A DNA stretch of 64,000 nucleotides from Hymenopus coronatus. Lineage: Eukaryota; Arthropoda; Insecta; Mantodea; Hymenopodidae. The DNA is taken from contig CM060892.1 in assembly GCA_030762935.1 (NCBI GenBank), forward strand, positions 89,393,827 to 89,457,826. The letters are read 5' to 3'. The position numbers and the translations under genes are program-made. Under the pieces are notes generated by a model. That model had not been told where the DNA came from and searched no databases. It saw nothing but the letters and a program-made list of their open reading frames with translations. Positions 57,999-64,000 of this stretch are shown in pieces (the first letter of the stretch is position 1; each line of letters opens with the position of its first letter).

Positions 57999-58818
57999 TC
58001 TGGTGTTCCATTCACACGACTTTCTCAACATCTCTGTAAAAATTGTTGTTAATAAGCTTATTCTTCTATCCGCTTCATGCTAATCGAGATATGCACTAGA
58101 AGAAACGGTCTTATTACTTACTTCTTTATAAGTAGAAGGGATATAAAGGAATACCTAGGCTAAACTGACAGTCGCATGCTTTAAAATGTGGTTGCTATGA
58201 GATTAAAATTCTACCTTTGCCTGGCCAGTTCCTGTATCAGAAGATAAGCATTTTAAAACAAAATAATAAGGAATATCTCTAAAAACAGTTAATTCCAGGG
58301 AAAAAATCGATATGACAAATTGTATATTTTAAGGAGCTCGACATTTTTGTGTAGCAAGATTTTGTCTATCACTTACTGTTTACTAGTTATATAAAATTAA
58401 AAAAAAATCATGAGAATAAAGAGGTCTTAAGAGGATATTCCCAAAATATGCAAGATGTACATTTTATTTGTCATGTAAATATTTTAAAAATAAGAGATTT
58501 TAATCAAAATTGTAAGTCTTTTTTGAGAAATAATCTTAAAAAAAATTTCCATGTAAAGGGTAGTTGGGATGGGGGAATTTTCTTCAAAATCTTCATGTCG
58601 CATCCTTAGGAGATACTGAACTTAAATATGAAGTTTGATATTTAACGGACTTTTCGTTTCGGCGCTATATTGGCCATATACACACAGACGCACCTTTTTC
58701 TAAAAATGTTTTTTTTTCGCTTCAGGGGGTCCCAAAACATGTATTTCCGGTATTGAATGTTTGGGTGCAATACAATACCTTCTGTATACATTATGCACAT
58801 AGTATGTGTAGAGAAAGT
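57999..58818 (+). repeat. HP repeat, full copy
   Basis: TCTGGTGTTCCATTCACACG to GTAGAGAAAGT, preceded by an A6 tract. The CA tract is reduced to ACACACAGACGCACC. Sits between the two SINE-2 copies. Confidence 0.9.
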
Positions 58819-58864
58819 AATAAGTAATCAGTTAGAACATTGAATAATATACCCGAATATTGTC

Positions 58865-58966
58865 ACAGTAGCTCAATTGTTAGAGAAACCGCACGGAAAG
58901 CGGGAAAACGTGTTGAAATTCCGACTGTGGCATTAGTTGTTCAAGTGGTTCAAACAATAAAAGATA
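58865..58966 (+). repeat. SINE-2, tRNA-like head
   Basis: GTAGCTCAATTGTTAGAG is strongly tRNA A-box-like. GCGGGAAAACGTGTTGAAAT and TCCGACTGTGGCATT correspond to the B-box side. Followed by CAAGTGGTTCAAACAATAAAAG, parallel to the copy at 57742. Confidence 0.7.
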
Positions 58967-60552
58967 AAACGTGTTAAAATGTTACAGATAACGTTTTTTC
59001 TTGCAGTGTAACATGGTTACTAAAGAAACGGGGTAAGAATGTGTAGATGCTGATATAATAAGACGTGATTTTAGTGCATAATGGAAATAGCAAAAGATCC
59101 ACTATCTTAAATGATCTTGGGATTGTCACAGGAAACCAAACAGGGCCTACTTTTACTCGAGAGTGAATAACATAGCACCTTAACTAACGTTTACTATTAA
59201 CAATTTTCTTTAGCAAACTTTGTAAAATTGTAACACCATGAAGGTAAGATTTCTCGTTGCAAAAATGACCATTTAATTAAAACAACTTTCCAAGTATTTA
59301 CTTTCAATTTGTAATTTTAAGATGTTATCATCAGTTACAGAATTTACTTCATCTATAATAAAGACGGTGAGGTTTACAGAGTTGTAAAGCTAGTTTTATC
59401 TTAATGTATAAAAATGAAATAAATTAAAAATAAAAACCGCAATACGCTATCCTCACACCTGGTTTCCTAAACTAGAGCCTTTATTTAAAAAAAAAAAAAA
59501 AGCGAACCGATTATACGAGGAAAATGTAACCTAACAGAACTGTTATTCAGGCATTTCTACTTTCTAAGTCAACAAGGTTAATGTAATTAGTATTCCATAC
59601 TACTCTAAACTACTTTTTAATTACTGATTTCCAAGATAACACTAATAGTAACTAGTACCAAAACTACTAGTAATGTATATAGAATAGCTCCCTTCAATTA
59701 AATCATAATATTCTTCCTATCTTTCATTATTTTTACTCCTATTTCTATATTACAATCATCGATGTCTGATGTTATTTATATAAATGTTTCTACTACACGT
59801 ACACTTTTCCAATGTTCTTATTTCTTCCCTATTTGCACGTGCTAATGTTGTAATTTCGTCTTATTCGAAACATTGATCCCAGATATTGTATTGATTTTTA
59901 GCTGATGTTTCGTGTTGTACACAAGCTCTTATTTCTTAAAGAACTGTACGGAGGTAAGTGGGACAGTTCTAAATCTTTCTCTTGCATACCTACATTAGCT
60001 TGATGCTTTTCTACCCTTGAACTGTCAGCAAGTTGTGTTCAACATGGTTTAAGTATTCAGTTGTTACATATTTCAGGTTTGAACACATCGTATGTAGAAT
60101 AGTTTTCCCTACTAGAGTATATAATTTTTAAGGCTTTATAGATTTTTGTGGGGCCCAAGTTTCTAAAACAAATACAGATTTTTATTAGAGTAAATTAAAG
60201 AGCTGGCATCTCTTATTTTGAATCTCTGTATAAATAAAATAGTCTTGTAATGTTTTAAAATAACTTTTAAGACAACTTTATTTGTGCAGTAGAAAGGACG
60301 ACCAGCGAGAAACTTTTTGTTGGGTGTATAACGGGAAGATGGCGAGAATAAATGTTGAGGAGAGTGGGAACAGTTTTTAGAAGAAACTGGAATCCTACAC
60401 CTTCCTGCACTTATTGCGCATGACAAACAATAGATGAATAAATATGTATTTAAATACCATGCACATATACTGATCTTCATCAATCGTACAGGTCCACAGA
60501 CCGTACGTGCTTTTGTAATGTACAAAATAATAAGCAATATAAAAACAAAAAA
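58967..60552. other. AT-rich intergenic, nothing recognised
   Basis: No repeat found. A 134-codon minus frame at 60163-60567 starts inside the neighbouring HP copy and has no recognisable domain; treated as chance. Confidence 0.4.
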
Positions 60553-61426
60553 TCTTATGTGTTCCATTCACATGACTTTCTCTATATCTCTGCAACAAAT
60601 TATTTTTAAAAAGCTTATGCTTCTATTTATTTCATTCTAATCAAGAAGCAGTCAGCAGAAATAATCCTATTACTTGCTTCCTTTTAAGTAGAAGTGAAAT
60701 AAGGGAGTACTATTGGTTAAAGTGATAGTCAAAAGTTGGTTGCTATGTGACTGAAGTTCCTTTGTTTGTATGGACAGGAGTTGACAAATTCCTGTATGAG
60801 AGAAGTATGCTTTTTCAAGCTGAAACCAAAAACATTGAGTATCTAAAAAACGATCAACTCCACGAAAAAATGTATATAACATACACTGTGTGTTTTAAGG
60901 TGCTCTACAGTTTTTGTGTTGTAAGTTTTTGTCCATCTCTTACGGTTTAGCAGTTATGCGAAATTCCGTTAAATTCCTCCAGAATAAAGTAGTCTTCAGA
61001 GGCTATTTTCAGAAAATTCAAGATATACAATTTGTTTGGCAAGTAAATATCCTTAATATTCGAAATTTGAATCAAAATAGTTAGAGACATTTTTGAGAAA
61101 ATCAAAATTTTCGAAAAAAGTTCCATGTAAAGGATAGTTTGGGATGGGGGCATTGTTCTCAAAATGTTCGTGTCGCATCTCTGGAAGATAAAAAATACCA
61201 CGTTTGGTATTCTACCGACTTTTCGTTTTTTGAGTTATCGTGTTCACAGACACACGGGCATACACACACATACGCACACATACACACGGACCTTTTTCTG
61301 AGAATGCTTGTTTTGGATACATGTGACCCTAAACCATATATTTCCGGTGAAATTTCGATATCGAATTTTTGGGTGGAGTGCAATACCTTCTCTATACACT
61401 ATGTACATAGCACATGTAGAGAAAGT
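60553..61426 (+). repeat. HP repeat, full copy
   Basis: TCTTATGTGTTCCATTC to CATGTAGAGAAAGT. CA-rich tract interspersed with TACG (61246-61289). Consensus-like throughout, so probably young. Confidence 0.95.
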
Positions 61427-61609
61427 AAAAAAAAAGTGTAAAGACCAAAATAAAAGGACAAACATATTCAAATATAGTATCTTAAATGTACAACACACTA
61501 TAAACCGTATTCCTATGCATTGTACCTTATTATAATGCATTACTAACACCACAAAAAAAAAACAATGACCGAAATGGATGACATAATATACACACGTATA
61601 AGTATATAC
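61427..61609. other. AT-rich spacer
   Basis: Nothing recognised between the HP copy and the LINE relic. Confidence 0.3.
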
Positions 61610-62592
61610 ACATTATAATCACTGTTTAGCTCTTCCTTACTATCAGTCTTCTCAGATCTAAGCTGACTCTCCTTAAGCAGCAATTTACCTATACCCTCCG
61701 CGTCTTCCATGCGTCCGACATGCTCCCAAGTCTCCATTTAGAGTGGTGAAGGGTTGCGGTTAACACTTTTCCCTCCATTTCCCCTACAATTTGCCAAGAT
61801 ATGCTCACGACTCTTCCTCCTTGCAAATAGGGCAGATTCTCATACCATTCTCGTCAGTAATGTTTATCATCCGCAATTCTCCTAGGCTAATCCAGCAAAC
61901 CCCTGCCTTAATGAGTTTGGTACTTGTTTTCATGTATTGCTCCATGCTCCACTACAAATTTATCCCAGAATATACTTCCAACGAAACCTCCAAGCATTGC
62001 TCAAGTATTTGCTGTCAATATCACAGAGGCGGTTCTTAATCCTCCAAATACTGCGTCTGTTTCCCTGCCCCGTCTCCAAATGTATCCCATCCCAATGGTT
62101 TTGATGCTCACATAGGGAAACCTTATATTCAGCTGTTCACGGTAGCAGACTGCCCTGATTAGAACATGGTATCCGTGGACGATACTCAGCCAATATCTAA
62201 CTGCTCTGGTTTTGCACTTTCTCAGAAGCGCCGCGAATTCCCTAATTATTCCGCTGTGGACCGTATCCCTCCATATTCCCAAAATTCCTTTAAAAATGGG
62301 TTCTTATTTGGTCCAGATTCCTTGTTTGTTCCTACCCTAAAATTTCTCCTTCATATGTCATCGTGGATATAACTGTCACTCCAGTAAGATTACGGATATA
62401 TCTGGAATTCTGCTACGTATCCGGAGAGCTTCCGCTGCTTATACCCTTGACTTGTGTTTCGTTATGTGGGCGTGTTTTGTCCATTTTCCGTTAATTGTGA
62501 ATTTGAGTCCTAAGTACACAACATTTAACATTGTCCAGCATCTGTCCTGCATATGACTATGTCTCATCCCTGCTATAAACGGAATCATTTTT
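61610..62592 (-). pseudogene. LINE reverse transcriptase relic, 3' segment
   Basis: Minus strand. YLGLKFTINGKWTKHAH (about 62520-62470) is the conserved post-palm segment of non-LTR retrotransposon RTs. Next come a NLTGVTVIS/TYEGEILG region, then ILGIWRDTVHSGIIREFAAL and RAVRYWLSIVHGYHVLIRAV, then GMGYIWRRGRE. A SREHILANC tail may be the remnant of the usual Cys/His end. Stops and frameshifts throughout. The upstream part lies beyond an inserted HP copy at 63389-63530. Confidence 0.85.
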
Positions 62593-63388
62593 ATTTTCTC
62601 TATACGCACTATGTACATAGTGTATAGAGAGGGTATTGCACTCCGCCAAAAAAGTCGATACCGAGATTTCACCGGAAATATATGTTTTAGAGTCCCCTGT
62701 ATCCAAAAAAAGTACTTACAGAAAAAGGTCCGTGTGTCCGCGAACACGATAACAAACAACGAAAAGTCAGTAAAATACCACATTTGGTATTTATATAAGT
62801 TTAGTGTCTTCCAGGTATGCGACACGAAGACTGAGAAAAATCCCCCACCCCAAACTACCCTTTACATGGAACTTTTTTTCGAAAATTATGATTTTCTAAA
62901 AAATGGCTTTAACGATTTTGATTATAATATCGTATATTAAAGTTATTTACCTGAAAAATAAAATGTATATTTTGAATTTTCTGGGAACAGCCTCTGAAGA
63001 CTACTTTATTCTTGATGAATTTTCATAACTACTAAACCATAAGAAACAAAAACTTAACCCACAAAAAATGTAGAGCACGTTAAAACACACAATTTATGTT
63101 ATATACATTTTTTTCGTGGAGTTGATCGTTTTTGAGATATTCCTTTTTCTTGGTTCCAGCTTTGAAAAACTTATACTTTTCTCAAACAGGAATTTGTCAA
63201 CTCCTGTCCATACAAACAAAGGAACATCAGTCACATAGCAACCAGCTTTTGGCTTTCACTTTAACCTATGGTACTCCACTATTTCTGCTAATTTTTCTCG
63301 ATTAGCATGAAATAAATAAAAGATAAGCGTATTAACAATAATAATTTACAGAGATATAGAGAAAGTCATGTGAATGGAACACATCAGA
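62593..63388 (-). repeat. HP repeat, full copy inserted in a LINE
   Basis: ATTTTCTCTATACGCACTAT at the hairpin end to CATCAGA at 63388. The hairpin is nearly perfect (CTCTATACGCACTATG against CATAGTGTATAGAG). T-tracts of five and six bases flank it. It splits the LINE RT between its NVNKIKAIT and KMIPFIAG segments. Confidence 0.95.
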
Positions 63389-63530
63389 TTTTTTAAAGTT
63401 ATTGCCTTAATCTTGTTCACATTGACTATAAGTAGTCATTCAACAAAATATTCCTTAAATGTGACCAGTCCTCATTACAGTCCGTTAATTGTCCGTAGAA
63501 TGCAACACTTAAGTCGTGCTCGTATCATCT
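63389..63530 (-). pseudogene. LINE reverse transcriptase relic, 5' segment
   Basis: Minus strand. YEHDLSVAFYGQLTDCNEDW reads like the RT catalytic YADD block with the A and first D changed to E and H. It is followed by SHLRNIL, a frame change, and EYFVE, stop, LLIVNVNKIKAIT. That continues directly into the segment at 62592 once the HP copy is discounted. No RT sequence is seen beyond 63530, so the LINE is 5'-truncated there. Confidence 0.8.
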
Positions 63531-64000
63531 AATCAATCTACTTAGCTGACAAGTGACAGGCGCGAAGTAGAAGGGAATAAAGGTCAATTTAAGTTGTGGA
63601 ATATTTATAGTGGTGAAGTACTATGTAGGCTATTTAGCATTTTACACAAATAGTTATGGTTATACATAGAAGGAGAAGCTGGGAACAGGTGACATTGATA
63701 CACTAAGAAGAAATGCAAAATAATAACGATGTTAGATTATTCCAAGTGTTAGTAAGAAGCCAAAAGAAAAAAAAAAACAATACTAACATGTTCAAAAACA
63801 GTAGTGTAGGATAAAAAAGGAAGGAATCAACGTTCTTGTAGGGATAATCTTAAAAAGAAAACAAGAAGGCTGGGGAAAAAGAAAAACACTCCAGTTAACG
63901 TAATATATTGGGATAGCGTAAAGCGGAATGCGGCGCATCGTTCTTTCTTTGTTGTTTGAAAGCATTCCACCCATTCTGAGCGTAATTTTGACGAGAGTAA
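63531..64000. other. intergenic, nothing recognised
   Basis: A-rich; short frames only. Confidence 0.4.

Noticed and set aside
58865..58966. Functional tRNA gene
   Set aside because: A and B boxes are tRNA-like but the arms do not fold cleanly by eye, and a near copy with SINE-like tail is at 57742.
60163..60567. 134-codon minus-strand membrane-like protein
   Set aside because: Starts inside an HP copy, AT-rich codons, no domain, and an overlapping frame is also open.

Overview
This window is AT-rich, repeat-dominated eukaryotic DNA. Three mariner relics, two degraded LINE reverse transcriptases, several tRNA-headed SINEs, many microsatellites and the absence of any long intact gene fit an animal with a large genome, most likely an insect or other arthropod. 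I cannot name the species. No bacterial-type genes, operons, rRNA, intact tRNA or CRISPR array are visible.

The dominant component is one interspersed repeat, called HP (hairpin-ended) here. A full copy is about 0.75-0.9 kb. It starts TCTGATGTG after an A-tract, carries ACTTTCTCTA near the start and its inverse at the other end, has a CA/TG microsatellite in the hairpin-proximal third, and ends with a 25-30 nt palindrome, GAGAAAGT and another A-tract. By hand count there are about 35 full, partial or split copies in both orientations, covering roughly a third of the window. Plus copies have the hairpin on the right, minus copies on the left. The layout resembles non-autonomous Helentron (HINE/DINE-1-like) elements, but no autonomous partner is present, so that class is a hypothesis. 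Several copies are nested in others in opposite orientation, two of them at the same internal A-tract.

Layout: 0-7.6 kb holds a SINE, an irritans-type mariner relic (2219-3474), a short-tailed SINE and a 904-bp AT-rich inverted repeat (5949-6852). 7.6-10.4 kb holds two HP copies around an old SINE. 10.4-16 kb is mostly featureless with microsatellites and a short-tailed SINE. 16.1-16.3 kb holds a GC-rich minus-strand segment that looks like a host coding exon. 16.6-28.5 kb is a dense HP/SINE mosaic. 28.8-31 kb is GC-richer, with a near-perfect 62-bp-arm hairpin and a conserved-domain-like SINE. 32.4-34.5 kb has a mariner N-terminal fragment cut by HP, then another HP. 35.4-35.7 kb holds a second candidate host exon. 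36.5-38.7 kb and 42.1-51.4 kb are HP tracts. A CR1/jockey-like LINE relic lies at 41.4-41.9 kb. 54.6-64 kb has HP copies, an internally deleted mariner with both terminal repeats (56274-56919), two copies of a second SINE, and a LINE reverse transcriptase split by an HP insertion (61.6-63.5 kb).

No set of genes works together here. If the two candidate exons are real, the window is intronic or intergenic space of host genes whose other exons lie outside it. All coordinates and repeat boundaries were read by eye; ends of degraded copies may be off by tens of bases.
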